Shown here one piece after another: positions 1 through 9,635 of a stretch of 38,605 nucleotides of DNA. Both the position numbers and the translations under genes were made by a program. The notes beneath the pieces were generated by a model. The model was not told the origin of the DNA and searched no databases. It saw only the letters and a list, made by a program, of their open reading frames with translations. Positions within the stretch are counted from its first letter, which is position 1. Each line of letters starts with the position of its first letter. This DNA is from an uncultured Erysipelotrichaceae bacterium (GTDB taxonomy: Bacteria > Bacillota_I > Bacilli_A > Erysipelotrichales > Erysipelotrichaceae): positions 1 through 38,605 of the forward strand of contig CADABS010000024.1 in the NCBI GenBank assembly GCA_902786245.1, read 5' to 3'.

Positions 1-232
1 AAGAAACAGATCTATACATAAGTCAGGGCACCTCCACAGCCCTCACCTTCAGATCTGGCCGCGAAGCGGCCCGAAATTACCTGTATCTGTCAACCTTTTT
101 CAGCAAAAAATTCAGAAAAAAAAGACCCCCATATAATTTGAGGATCTATCAGTAAATAATACTACATCCGGGAAATCCTTAACTTACCAGCATTGCGGTA
201 ATTCCGGACTTCCTTCTGTGTCTTTCAGATAT
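1..232. other. gene-free left edge
   Basis: No convincing gene is visible here. There is a perfect GC-rich hairpin at 57-71 (6-bp arms GGCCGC and GCGGCC around GAA) without a following T run. A weaker hairpin pairs AGGGC near 25 with GCCCT near 40. A TATAAT lies at 132-137 on the plus strand with no recognisable -35 box. The region could be a leader or 3' end of a gene lying beyond the left edge; I cannot tell which. Confidence 0.5.
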
Positions 233-259
233 AAAAAGTTCCGCGCAGAACACGGAACT
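233..259 (-). terminator. intrinsic terminator of the zinc-ribbon gene
   Basis: Read on the minus strand, a 7-bp stem (AGTTCCG and CGGAACT, at 253-259 and 237-243) is followed by TTTTTAT. It sits just past the stop codon at 268. Confidence 0.8.
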
Positions 260-267
260 AATGCATC

Positions 268-1905
268 TCAGTCAAAGCCGAATGCGGTCAGATATACACA
301 CATGCAGAAGCACAGAATGCCGAACCACAGGATCAGTGGTTCCGGCGGTATGAACAGGAAGCGCAGCACCTCTTTGATTCCTGCCCATGTGATTTTCGTT
401 TTTTCTGTATCTGCTCTTTTATGAGATACACCCTGCTCTGTCACCGGATAGATCCAGGGTCTGTCATGCAGTTCGGCAATGCCGTATTTCAGAAGATAGA
501 CCGGTACGACAGGTACGGCTACGCAGAACCATACCGCTGATCCGCCAGGTTCCAGCTGACGGAAATCAAATCCCCGCAGCACCCATGCGATCAGTACCGG
601 CAGAAATATCACACAGAGTGCCAGAACGATCATTCTGACGATCCGGTACGGGGTGGTGAATTTCAATACCGCCGGGATGCTTTTTCCCTGTACATCCGCA
701 TAGAATACCGGATCATCGACCTGTCTTTCCAGCAGGCTGTCGCGCAGTACCAGTTCGCCGTTTTCTCGTTTGAAGCTCTGCGCACCGGAGGTATAGATTT
801 TCCTTCCGGAGATGACCCGGAAAGCATTGTGCACGGTATCGCTGTAATAGCACAGCGTAATGATCAGCATCACGATTGCAAGCATGCCGGTGATCATCAG
901 GGCAGTGTACGTTTCCATGCCGAACAGCATCAGTCCGCCGCAGACCGCGCCGCAGATCAGCACAGCTGCGATCACTGCCTTGAACCACCAGGGCAGGAAA
1001 TAATAATGGGAATCTTCCATGGCCCTGACCGATACCTTGCCGGTCTGTCCGTTGACGGCAGCCATCAGGCCGTCTTCATACAGGTAATATACCGGCAGAA
1101 GCACCGGAAAACGGATCATCGAGCTGACAGATACAGATGTTTCAATGGCTCTTGTCTCCAGTGTTTCCGCAAGTTTCGGTGCATAGGTTTCTGCTGTTTC
1201 TTTCTGAATTCTCTCAATCAGTACCTTTTCTTCCAGATCAGCTGTTTTGACGCGCTGACCGGCGATATATCCGAAATCAAACTCGGTCAGGGCATCGGTA
1301 TCAAACGGCTCCATGCCGTCCAGCAGAAGGTTGTCGGTCTGCGAGGAACGGCTGATAAATGCTTCCCGGACACAGCCTTCGCATTGATAGGAGGAAAAAC
1401 TGTCCATTCTTCCGGTTTTCATATATACAGGTCCCTGGACCAGTTCATAGGGAAGATAGAATCCCTTCAGCTGCTTCAGATGCCGGCGGGCTGTCTCTGC
1501 TTCTTTTTTTCCCTTGTTGGCGGAGCACCATTCCGCCAGTCTCTGCTCTGCCTCTTCTGCAGTCAAAGCAAAAGGAATGACGGATTCCGGCATCAGATCA
1601 CTGTACAGGTAGTCTCTGCGGACCATGGATGTATGGCAGAAAGGACATACCGTCAGCGCTTCGTTTTCTTCGAAGACCAGCTCTGCGCCGCAGTTCCGGC
1701 AGGAAGCCTGGAGCAGATGAAAATGCTGAACGGATTCACGCAGGGCATCCTGGCGGATCTTCCGGAAACCCTGTTTCTGTTTCTGCGCTTCATCGATGGA
1801 AACGGTTCCCCCGCAGTGTCCGCATACATATTTCTGATGAATGATATCGAATTGTGCCGGTGCCCCGCATGAGAGGCAGCGGATATCCGTAATTCTGTTT
1901 TCCAT
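268..1905 (-). CDS. zinc-ribbon membrane protein, function unknown
   Basis: 545 residues. The start at 1905 is chosen because GGGGGA precedes it at good spacing; an in-frame ATG at 1941 has no such site. The N-terminus carries two CxxC-CxxC zinc ribbons (Cys10/13 with 28/31, Cys69/72 with 87/90), resembling TFIIB-type ribbon modules. A soluble middle region follows, then about five hydrophobic segments (roughly residues 308-329, 331-353, 424-444, 457-475 and 518-541). The layout suggests an inner-membrane protein with a cytoplasmic metal-binding head. No catalytic motif is recognised and I give it no function. It stands alone: the hydrolase operon ends in a terminator before it and it has its own terminator. 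Confidence 0.85.
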   Translation of the reverse strand: MENRITDIRCLSCGAPAQFDIIHQKYVCGHCGGTVSIDEAQKQKQGFRKIRQDALRESVQHFHLLQASCRNCGAELVFEENEALTVCPFCHTSMVRRDYLYSDLMPESVIPFALTAEEAEQRLAEWCSANKGKKEAETARRHLKQLKGFYLPYELVQGPVYMKTGRMDSFSSYQCEGCVREAFISRSSQTDNLLLDGMEPFDTDALTEFDFGYIAGQRVKTADLEEKVLIERIQKETAETYAPKLAETLETRAIETSVSVSSMIRFPVLLPVYYLYEDGLMAAVNGQTGKVSVRAMEDSHYYFLPWWFKAVIAAVLICGAVCGGLMLFGMETYTALMITGMLAIVMLIITLCYYSDTVHNAFRVISGRKIYTSGAQSFKRENGELVLRDSLLERQVDDPVFYADVQGKSIPAVLKFTTPYRIVRMIVLALCVIFLPVLIAWVLRGFDFRQLEPGGSAVWFCVAVPVVPVYLLKYGIAELHDRPWIYPVTEQGVSHKRADTEKTKITWAGIKEVLRFLFIPPEPLILWFGILCFCMCVYLTAFGFD

Positions 1906-1966
1906 AAGCAGTCCCCCAATGAAATAACCGGAATTGAACAATGGATTGACAAGTTCATTTTATCGT

Positions 1967-1993
1967 AAAAAAAACATGCCGTTAAGACATGTT
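1967..1993 (-). terminator. terminator of the esterase operon
   Basis: On the minus strand AACATG (1993-1988) pairs with CATGTT (1978-1973), followed by a run of eight T (1974-1967). It begins at the stop codon of the esterase gene. Confidence 0.75.
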
Positions 1994-3039
1994 CACCGGT
2001 CCAGATGCTCGAGCAGATGATCCAGAGCTGCCAGTTCATCCCGTACGGATGCATCGATCAGCGACTTCAGCAATGCCATGCCGTCGGGTTTTCCCGGTTC
2101 CTGGGCAGCCCGGTAATTCTGACGGGCATAGAGGAATGCCTCTTTCAGCAGTTTTCTTGCTTTCTTTGCACAGGATGCATGCGGCACCGTGATATCAAAG
2201 CCATGGAAACAGCCCGGAAAGACCCTGTACATTACCGGTACATCTGCTTCATACAGCCGCCTGCAGTAAGCAAGCGTTTCGGCATAGAAGGGTTCAATGT
2301 CTCCGACATAGGTAAAGGCCGGCGGCAGACCGGAAAGATCGGCTGCCCGGGCCGGAGCGCAGTAGGCAGGAACGTCTGTCCTGTCCCCTTTATACATCGC
2401 CCATGCCGCATGGTTTTTCTCCGTATTCCATACCGGCGCATCGTTGTCGGCGGATGTTTCGGTATCCCGGTCATCCAGCATCGGATACAGGGGCATCTGG
2501 AATGCGACATTGACTTCTTTTCTGTCTCTTGCCAGAAGACACAGAGCCGCTGCCAGATTGCCGCCGGCGCTGTTTCCGCCGACAAAGATCTGGTCTTGGC
2601 GGATCCCGAGTTTTTCGGCATTGGCCGCCATCCATAACAATGCCAGATAGCAGTCTGTCAATGCGGCCGGATACGGTGCTTCATAGCTTTTTCTGTACTG
2701 GGGCATGATGACCAGGGCCTGGTCCGTTGAAAGAAACACATCCGCAAACGAGGCGTCCTGTTCCGGCATACCTACCGCAAATCCGCCGCCGTGGATCCAG
2801 AGAATACCGGTCAGATCATCGGTCTTTCCGTTTTTCTTTGCGGCGATGCACAGGCGCAGCTGTGTCCCGTCATCCCTGGATATATATTCTTCATGCATAT
2901 GCGAGACAGGCGAAAACCATTTCCCCTTCAATACTTTCTCAGAAGCGGTTCCCATTTTTGCAAGATTCCAGCGGTCCGGCATGCGCATCAGAATGCGTCC
3001 GGTCAGCCTCAGTTCGGGATGGATTTCTTTCGGATTCAT
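1993..3039 (-). CDS. HSL-family alpha/beta hydrolase (esterase)
   Basis: 348 residues, a cytoplasmic carboxylesterase of the hormone-sensitive-lipase type (bacterial family IV). The oxyanion-hole motif HGGG is at residues 83-86, the nucleophile elbow GNSAG places the serine at 157, and the histidine is 279 in CFHGFD. The acid position, usually Asp in a DPL motif, appears to be Glu249 (DIEPF), a substitution seen in some members. Its natural substrate is unknown, presumably a short-chain ester. Last gene of the operon: its ATG follows the TGA of the patatin gene by one base and is served by GGGGAGA inside that gene, so translation is probably coupled. Confidence 0.88.
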   Translation of the reverse strand: MNPKEIHPELRLTGRILMRMPDRWNLAKMGTASEKVLKGKWFSPVSHMHEEYISRDDGTQLRLCIAAKKNGKTDDLTGILWIHGGGFAVGMPEQDASFADVFLSTDQALVIMPQYRKSYEAPYPAALTDCYLALLWMAANAEKLGIRQDQIFVGGNSAGGNLAAALCLLARDRKEVNVAFQMPLYPMLDDRDTETSADNDAPVWNTEKNHAAWAMYKGDRTDVPAYCAPARAADLSGLPPAFTYVGDIEPFYAETLAYCRRLYEADVPVMYRVFPGCFHGFDITVPHASCAKKARKLLKEAFLYARQNYRAAQEPGKPDGMALLKSLIDASVRDELAALDHLLEHLDR

Positions 3040-3040
3040 A

Positions 3041-3901
3041 TCAGTCTCCCCGGTTCAGAAATTCCCTGAGTTCAGGCAGTGCCGCCATGCCGGCATCTCT
3101 GCCCATGTTGTACGCTGCCAGTATTTCTCTGGTGTCATGCTCGATTTTGCCGACCCGCAGGGGAACCGGCGGAGCGATGACAAATACAGCTTCTTTTTCT
3201 TCCTGTTCACGGATATAGTCCAGTGCTGCGTTATAGCGGATATGTCTGGTCTTCAGTGCTTCAATCACCGCCGGATAATTCTTCAGAAACAGCTTCATGA
3301 GGCCGAGCGCCTTCTGGGGCTGTTTGCGGTAATCACGGGGTCTTGTGAGAATGATGACATTCTTCGTATAGCCCATTTCTTCAAACTTCCGGATCGGGAT
3401 GGCATCGGAAAGGCCTCCGTCCAGATATCTTCTGCCGTCGATTTCCACCGGTCTTGCGGCAACCGGCATGGAAGCGGATGCCCGTATGCATTCCATGCTT
3501 TCACGGCCGAGATCCCGGATCTCCCTATAGACGCATTCCCCTGTATCCACATCGGTCATATTGACATAGAACTTCTGCGGATTTGCCATGAATGTTTCTT
3601 CATCCATCGGATCCAGTTCTTCCGGAAGCCGGTGATAGCAGAACTCCGCACCGTACAGATCGCCTGTTTTCAGCAGAGAGCGGAAGCTGCAGTATTCCGG
3701 TTCATGGGCAAAGCGCAGGTTGTAGCGCAGTACCCGGCCCGGCTGCCTGGATGTATAGTTGCCGCCGAAGCAGGCACCTGCCGAAACTCCGATGACGCCG
3801 TCGAAGTCGATTCCGTTTTCCATCATCACATCAATGACGCCGGCTGAGAACATCCCCCGCATCGCGCCGCCTTCCAGTACAAGACCTGTACGTTTCTTCA
3901 T
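3041..3901 (-). CDS. patatin-like phospholipase (RssA/YlbK type)
   Basis: 286 residues, about the normal size for short bacterial patatins. The glycine-rich oxyanion loop (EGGAMRG, residues 10-16), the nucleophile elbow GVSAG with Ser40, and the DGG dyad motif with Asp161 are all present, so it should be an active acyl hydrolase using a Ser-Asp dyad. There is no signal peptide, so it acts in the cytoplasm or on the inner leaflet. GGAGGA precedes the ATG by about 8 bases. It sits 4 bases after dusB and 1 base before the esterase gene. Two lipid/ester hydrolases in tandem suggest turnover of acyl esters, but the substrates cannot be read from sequence. Confidence 0.88.
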   Translation of the reverse strand: MKKRTGLVLEGGAMRGMFSAGVIDVMMENGIDFDGVIGVSAGACFGGNYTSRQPGRVLRYNLRFAHEPEYCSFRSLLKTGDLYGAEFCYHRLPEELDPMDEETFMANPQKFYVNMTDVDTGECVYREIRDLGRESMECIRASASMPVAARPVEIDGRRYLDGGLSDAIPIRKFEEMGYTKNVIILTRPRDYRKQPQKALGLMKLFLKNYPAVIEALKTRHIRYNAALDYIREQEEKEAVFVIAPPVPLRVGKIEHDTREILAAYNMGRDAGMAALPELREFLNRGD

Positions 3902-3905
3902 CCGA

Positions 3906-4886
3906 TCATTCCTCCGCTGCGCCCAGCTGTGCTCTGTATTCTTCGATCATCGCATACAGATCGCCGAGCGTTTCTATTTCATTGAGCTGTGCCTTGTGCT
4001 TTGCCGCATACGGCATCCCGGCGATGTACCAGGGAGCCATTCCCCGCATCATCCGGATACCGTTCTTTTCGCCTTCATAGGCACAGAGTTTTTCACCATA
4101 GTCTTTCAGCAGATCCAGACGCTCTTCATACGCCGGGGCAGTGTATTCTGTATGATTCAGTGCCGCATTGAGTTCCTGCAGGAAATACGGTCTTCCCAGC
4201 AGTCCCCGGCCGATCATCAGTCCGTCGCAGCCGGTTTCTTCCAGCATCCGCAGGGCATCTTCCTTTGTGCGGATATCGCCGTTGCCGATGACCGGGATCG
4301 ATACGGCTTCCTTGACCATCCGGATATAGCGGTTATCGGATTTTCCGGCATACATCTGGGTACGGGTGCGGCCATGCACTGCGACTGCTGCCAGCCCTGC
4401 TTTTTCCGCCAGAGATGCAATCTCAGCGCAGTTGATATGGCTGTTATCATAGCCGGCCCGGATCTTGACGGTGACCGGACGGTCGCTGTGATCCGCCACC
4501 GCCTTCATGATCCTGTATGCCAGATCAGGCTCCTGCATCAGCCAGCTGCCGGAATGGGCCTTGAGCACTTTGGATACCGGACAGCCCATATTGATATCGA
4601 TCACATCGCAGTCGGTTTCCGCACACAGATATTCCGCTGCCTCTGCCATCGTATCGGGATCCGATCCGAACAGCTGCAGCGATACCGGATGCTCATAAGG
4701 AGAAATCCGGCACATATCCTGCGTCTTTCTGTTTTTATAGTGCAGGGCCTTGTCGGAGATCATCTCGCTGACGGCCATGGCTGCGCCGTTTTCACGGCAC
4801 ATCTGGCGGTAGACAGGATTGGAAATACCGGCCAGCGGGGCGGCGATCAGAATATTCTCAAGCTGCAGATTTCCGATCTTCAGCAC
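3906..4886 (-). CDS. dusB: tRNA-dihydrouridine synthase (DusB type)
   Basis: 326 residues. An FMN-dependent TIM-barrel enzyme that reduces uridines in the tRNA D-loop region. The signature DINMGCPVSKV places the catalytic acid Cys at 102; the FMN/tRNA motifs HGRTRTQMY, VIGNGDI and GLMIGRG follow in family order. The start is GTG at 4886, supported by CTGGAGG about 7 bases upstream. This places the first 29 bases inside the end of hslO. The usual Pro after the catalytic motif (CPVPK) is Ser here. DusB beside Hsp33 is a recurrent pairing in Firmicutes. Confidence 0.94.
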   Translation of the reverse strand: MLKIGNLQLENILIAAPLAGISNPVYRQMCRENGAAMAVSEMISDKALHYKNRKTQDMCRISPYEHPVSLQLFGSDPDTMAEAAEYLCAETDCDVIDINMGCPVSKVLKAHSGSWLMQEPDLAYRIMKAVADHSDRPVTVKIRAGYDNSHINCAEIASLAEKAGLAAVAVHGRTRTQMYAGKSDNRYIRMVKEAVSIPVIGNGDIRTKEDALRMLEETGCDGLMIGRGLLGRPYFLQELNAALNHTEYTAPAYEERLDLLKDYGEKLCAYEGEKNGIRMMRGMAPWYIAGMPYAAKHKAQLNEIETLGDLYAMIEEYRAQLGAAEE

Positions 4887-5750
4887 GCCTGGCCTCCAGG
4901 ATTTCCTTCAGTTCCTCTTCGGTATATGTATAGACGCTGCCGCAGTACTGACAGCGGATTTCCGCTCCATGGTCTTCTTCGATCATCTCTTTCAGATCAT
5001 CTGCACTCAGTGTCCGCAAAGCATCAAAGTAGTGTTCCCGTGAACATCCGCAGTACCAGCGCACATCTCTTGTTTCAAGAATATCGGCGTCTTCGAAATA
5101 CATCCGGATGATTTCCTCGGGTGTATGTCCTTCATCGATCAGCTGCGATACCGGTTTCTGCGTCCGTGCGACTTCTTCGCATTTTTCGATTGCTTCTTCT
5201 GAAGCACCGGGCATCAGCTGATAGATCAGTCCGCCGGCTGCCCGGATCGTCGAATCCGGATCGACCAGTACACCGACGCCGACTGCGGAAGGTGTCTGTT
5301 CGGAGAGAGCGAAATAATAGGCAAAGTCATCGCCGATCTCACCGGTCTGCAGTTTTACCGATCCGGTAAAAGGCTCTTTCATGCCCATGTCTCTGGCAAT
5401 GCTGAGCATGCCGTTTGTACCGACAGCCGCACCGACATCGAGATGTCCGTCTTCTCTTGCAATATACAGATTCGGATCGGAGATGAGTCCTTTGACATTT
5501 CCTTTTCCGTCTGCCTGGGCAATGATCGTTCCGGCCGGACCGCCGCCGTTGATCATCGCCGTGATCTTCTCATATCCGTTTTTCAGATCGCTGGCCATGA
5601 TGGCTGTAACGGTCAGGGTCCTGCCCAGGGCTGCCGCGCTTGTCGGCATGCACACATGGGCAAGTCTTGCCTGTTCGACGAGTTCCGTCGTTCTGGCCGC
5701 ATGAATACGCACCTGCCCGCCCATGGCCGATGCGATGACAATTTCATCTT

Positions 5751-5754
<4 letters not shown>
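4858..5754 (-). CDS. hslO: Hsp33 redox-regulated chaperonin
   Basis: 298 residues. A cytoplasmic holdase switched on by oxidation. The C-terminal zinc switch is intact: Cys235 and Cys237 (CGC) and Cys268 and Cys271 (CQYC), the CxC...CxxC pattern whose disulfide formation releases zinc and unfolds the linker. The start is GTG at 5754, with GGAGGA about 10 bases upstream; it overlaps the stop of the preceding glycosidase gene as GTGA, implying coupled translation. Its 3' end overlaps dusB by 29 bases. Confidence 0.95.
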
Positions 5755-7475
<1,721 letters not shown>

Positions 7476-7506
7476 AGTCTCACCTGTCAGACATATTCTA
7501 TCATAT

Positions 7507-7926
7507 TCACTGTTTATGAACTTTCTGCCGCATCCGCTTCCATTTTGCATACAGCGACGCACCGATGGCTACGGCCAGAGACGCTCCATGCAGGATCACC
7601 GACAATGCCCTGACGGAATCCGAGATATTGGCATACTGCGAGCCGATCCCGCTTCCCTGTCCCATGGCCGATGCATATTTCATCATGATCATGAAAGAGA
7701 CCATGATCATCGTTATTCTTGCCCAGAATACAGACAGACCGCTGCTGCGGAATACCCCCAGACACAGCGGCAGCGCACATACAGCGGCCAGTTCCAGCCA
7801 GAAGCTGAGCTGTCCGATCATAAACCCCGCCGTCATGGTCATATACAGGATCAGCAGTGCCATCAGGATCCCGCACAGTGCACCGCCGAAGATACTCAAT
7901 AACAGATTTTTTGTTTTCGTTTCCAT
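7507..7926 (-). CDS. small four-helix membrane protein, unknown
   Basis: 139 residues from the ATG at 7926. It has four hydrophobic segments, Met/Gly/Ala-rich, with a basic C-terminus (KWKRMRQKVHKQ). No family is recognised. Longer in-frame starts (7944, 7935) are rejected because a TACAAT -10 box lies at 7934-7939, upstream of the ATG by 7 bases. No Shine-Dalgarno sequence is present, so the message may be leaderless. It is 31 bases upstream of the GH2 gene and probably opens that operon. Confidence 0.7.
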   Translation of the reverse strand: METKTKNLLLSIFGGALCGILMALLILYMTMTAGFMIGQLSFWLELAAVCALPLCLGVFRSSGLSVFWARITMIMVSFMIMMKYASAMGQGSGIGSQYANISDSVRALSVILHGASLAVAIGASLYAKWKRMRQKVHKQ

Positions 7927-7933
7927 ACCGTAC

Positions 7934-7962
7934 ATTGTACACAAAGCACGGCAAATTGAAAA
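7934..7962 (-). promoter_or_regulatory. promoter, probably of the 7926-1993 operon
   Basis: On the minus strand: TTTTCA (7962-7957), a 17-bp spacer, then TACAAT (7939-7934). The ATG at 7926 follows the -10 box after 7 bases, so the expected transcript start falls on or next to the start codon. Confidence 0.6.
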
Positions 7963-7992
7963 TCAGAGGGCACCGGAATCCAGTCTGTGCAT

Positions 7993-7998
7993 TATAAT
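7993..7998 (+). promoter_or_regulatory. -10 box of the acetyltransferase gene
   Basis: A perfect TATAAT lies 45 bases before the ATG at 8044. No good -35 box is found at the usual spacing, so this rests on the -10 box alone. Confidence 0.4.
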
Positions 7999-8043
7999 AG
8001 TGGACCAGAGAAAGAAATATCCAGAAGGATACGGGAAAACAGC

Positions 8044-8673
8044 ATGAACCAGACAGAACGCCGCGACAGAGAAATTGCCTATATCGCTGACCTGCATGTG
8101 CAGGAGGAGATGAAAGCATGCAGAAGGATCCTGCAGAAACTGAATTTCATGGACAGGACTGATTTTGAAGGAATTATCGAAACGGTCAGAGAACTGATCG
8201 ACGCCGAAGGAGCCTTCATCAATCCGCCCTTTTACTGTGACTATGGAAAGCATATCCATGCCGGGAAAAACTTCTTTGCCAATTACAACTGTACGATCAT
8301 CGACGTAGCACCTGTCACGTTCGGAGACAACTGCTTGCTGGCACCGAATGTAGCAATCTATACGGCAGGCCATCCCGTCTGGCCATCCACCCGGAATTCC
8401 GGATATGAATACGGCAAAGCCATTACGGTCGGCGATAACGTATGGATCGGAGGCAATACGGTGATCTGTCCGGGTGTTCATATCGGCTCGAATACGGTCA
8501 TCGGTGCCGGAAGCGTAGTGACAAAGGATCTCCCGGACTGGTGCATCGCAGCCGGCAATCCCTGCAGGGTACTGCGTAAAATCACAGAAGACGACAGAAG
8601 AAAACTGTTTAAGAATGAAGAAATCGATGAGGAGGCATGGCAGGACATCGCAGCCCGGGGATATGCGGACTGA
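8044..8673 (+). CDS. maltose/galactoside O-acetyltransferase family (Maa-like)
   Basis: 209 residues. An N-terminal Maa-type helical segment (about 1-55) is followed by a left-handed beta-helix of hexapeptide repeats (about 70-175). The catalytic histidine is His110 in YTAGHPV, and the acetyl-CoA-binding turn GAGSVVTKDLP is present. It should transfer acetyl from acetyl-CoA to the 6-hydroxyl of a sugar in the cytoplasm. The start at 8044 is the first residue that fits the family; the site before it is weak. It is a monocistronic gene between the leftward operon and the riboswitch unit. The exact sugar acceptor is not known for most members. Confidence 0.88.
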   Translation: MNQTERRDREIAYIADLHVQEEMKACRRILQKLNFMDRTDFEGIIETVRELIDAEGAFINPPFYCDYGKHIHAGKNFFANYNCTIIDVAPVTFGDNCLLAPNVAIYTAGHPVWPSTRNSGYEYGKAITVGDNVWIGGNTVICPGVHIGSNTVIGAGSVVTKDLPDWCIAAGNPCRVLRKITEDDRRKLFKNEEIDEEAWQDIAARGYAD

Positions 8674-8692
8674 CGGTGCTGTACCAATCATC

Positions 8693-8721
8693 TTGCACAG
8701 GGTACTAAACCGTATTATCAT
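8693..8721 (+). promoter_or_regulatory. promoter of the riboswitch-ABC unit
   Basis: TTGCAC (8693-8698), a 17-bp spacer, TATCAT (8716-8721). The predicted start near 8728 coincides with the first base of the riboswitch P1 helix at 8729, which supports both calls. Confidence 0.6.
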
Positions 8722-8728
8722 ATTTTCA

Positions 8729-8807
8729 GTGAGGGAGTAACCGATGGAAACTTCCATCCGCAGATCAACATCACGGCACAGCCTGGTCTGCTTATGGTGA
8801 GACTCAT
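8729..8807 (+). ncRNA. yybP-ykoY manganese riboswitch aptamer
   Basis: The fold follows the family plan. P1 pairs GTGAG (8729-8733) with CTCAT (8803-8807). The conserved loop-1 element GGAGTAA follows at 8734. A P2 hairpin lies at 8743-8758 (GATGG against CCATC). The P3 arm GCAGA (8760-8764) pairs with TCTGC (8787-8791) and encloses the conserved TCAACAT (8765-8771) and a small GGC/GCC hairpin. The 3' element GGTGAGA (8796-8802) sits directly before the P1 return strand, as in the Mn2+-sensing aptamers upstream of mntP and alx. The match is by eye, from memory of the family consensus. Confidence 0.85.
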
Positions 8808-8852
8808 GCACAGCGTGTTCTGTGTACGGGTCCGCTCACGAAGGAGATTCCG

Positions 8853-8884
8853 GATACAGACACACGGTCTGTATCTGTTTTTTT
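8853..8884 (+). terminator. riboswitch expression platform: intrinsic terminator
   Basis: A perfect 9-bp stem, GATACAGAC (8853-8861) with GTCTGTATC (8867-8875), loop ACACG, then TGTTTTTTT. It lies between the aptamer and the ABC ATPase start at 8901, so the riboswitch most likely acts by transcription termination or antitermination. A competing short pairing between GTGAG in the aptamer and CTCAC near 8836 is possible. Confidence 0.85.
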
Positions 8885-8900
8885 AAGGAGAGTGAACACT

Positions 8901-9635
8901 ATGCTCAATGTATCACATGTAACCAAGCGGTACGGTAAAGTCACCGCCTGCGACGATCTGTCTTTCACCCTGGAAAACGGCAGCGTCACGATCCTGCTGG
9001 GACCCAACGGTGCCGGCAAGAGTACGATCATGAAATCGATCATCGGCTTTCTGAAATTCGAAGGAGAGATCACGATCGACGGTATGGAGAACAAAACATC
9101 CGAAGCCAGACGCAGGATCGGCTATATTCCCGAACTGCCTTCGCTGTATCCGAATCTGACGGTATCCGAGCACATGGAATTTCTGGCCCGGGCCTATAAA
9201 CTGAAGGACTATAAAGACTATGCGGATGAACTGTTCGAACGATTCGAACTGAGCGATAAAAAGAAAAAATTCGGCGATGAACTGAGCAAAGGCATGCAGC
9301 AGAAGCTGAATATCTGTCTGGGACTGCTGCCGAAGCCGGATGTACTCCTGCTCGATGAACCGATGATCGGTCTGGATCCCCATGCCATCAAACAGCTGAA
9401 GAATCTGTTTGAAACGATGCGTTCAGAAGGCCGGACCCTGCTCATATCCACGCATATCATCGACTCCGTCGATATGCTCTGGGACAAGACCATCATCATG
9501 CAGAACGGTCAGAAGAAAGCAGACGTGACAAGAGAAGAACTGAATGAGAAGAATATGTCTCTGGAAGATCTGTTCTTTGAAGTCACCGAAGGAATCAGAC
9601 ACGAAGACATGCAGAACGGAGAGGATGCGGAATGA
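8901..9635 (+). CDS. ABC transporter ATP-binding protein
   Basis: 244 residues from the ATG at 8901, preceded by AAGGAGAG. Walker A is GPNGAGKST (residues 34-42), the signature is LSKGMQ (128-133), Walker B ends in LDEP (151-154) and the switch histidine is 185. It is a cytoplasmic ATPase of the exporter-like (NatA/YtrB-like) class with a short C-terminal extension. Its stop overlaps the start of the partner membrane gene as ATGA, so the two are translated together. Expression is expected to depend on the manganese riboswitch in front. Confidence 0.93.
   Translation: MLNVSHVTKRYGKVTACDDLSFTLENGSVTILLGPNGAGKSTIMKSIIGFLKFEGEITIDGMENKTSEARRRIGYIPELPSLYPNLTVSEHMEFLARAYKLKDYKDYADELFERFELSDKKKKFGDELSKGMQQKLNICLGLLPKPDVLLLDEPMIGLDPHAIKQLKNLFETMRSEGRTLLISTHIIDSVDMLWDKTIIMQNGQKKADVTREELNEKNMSLEDLFFEVTEGIRHEDMQNGEDAE

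Noticed and set aside
1-232. tRNA, riboswitch or other structured RNA at the left edge
   Set aside because: Hairpins are present but fit no family I can recognise.
3759-5111. Plus-strand open frame of 450 codons, and similar ones at 29331-30686 and 829-1872
   Set aside because: All lie opposite well-identified genes (dusB/hslO, murA, zinc-ribbon gene) and show shadow composition.
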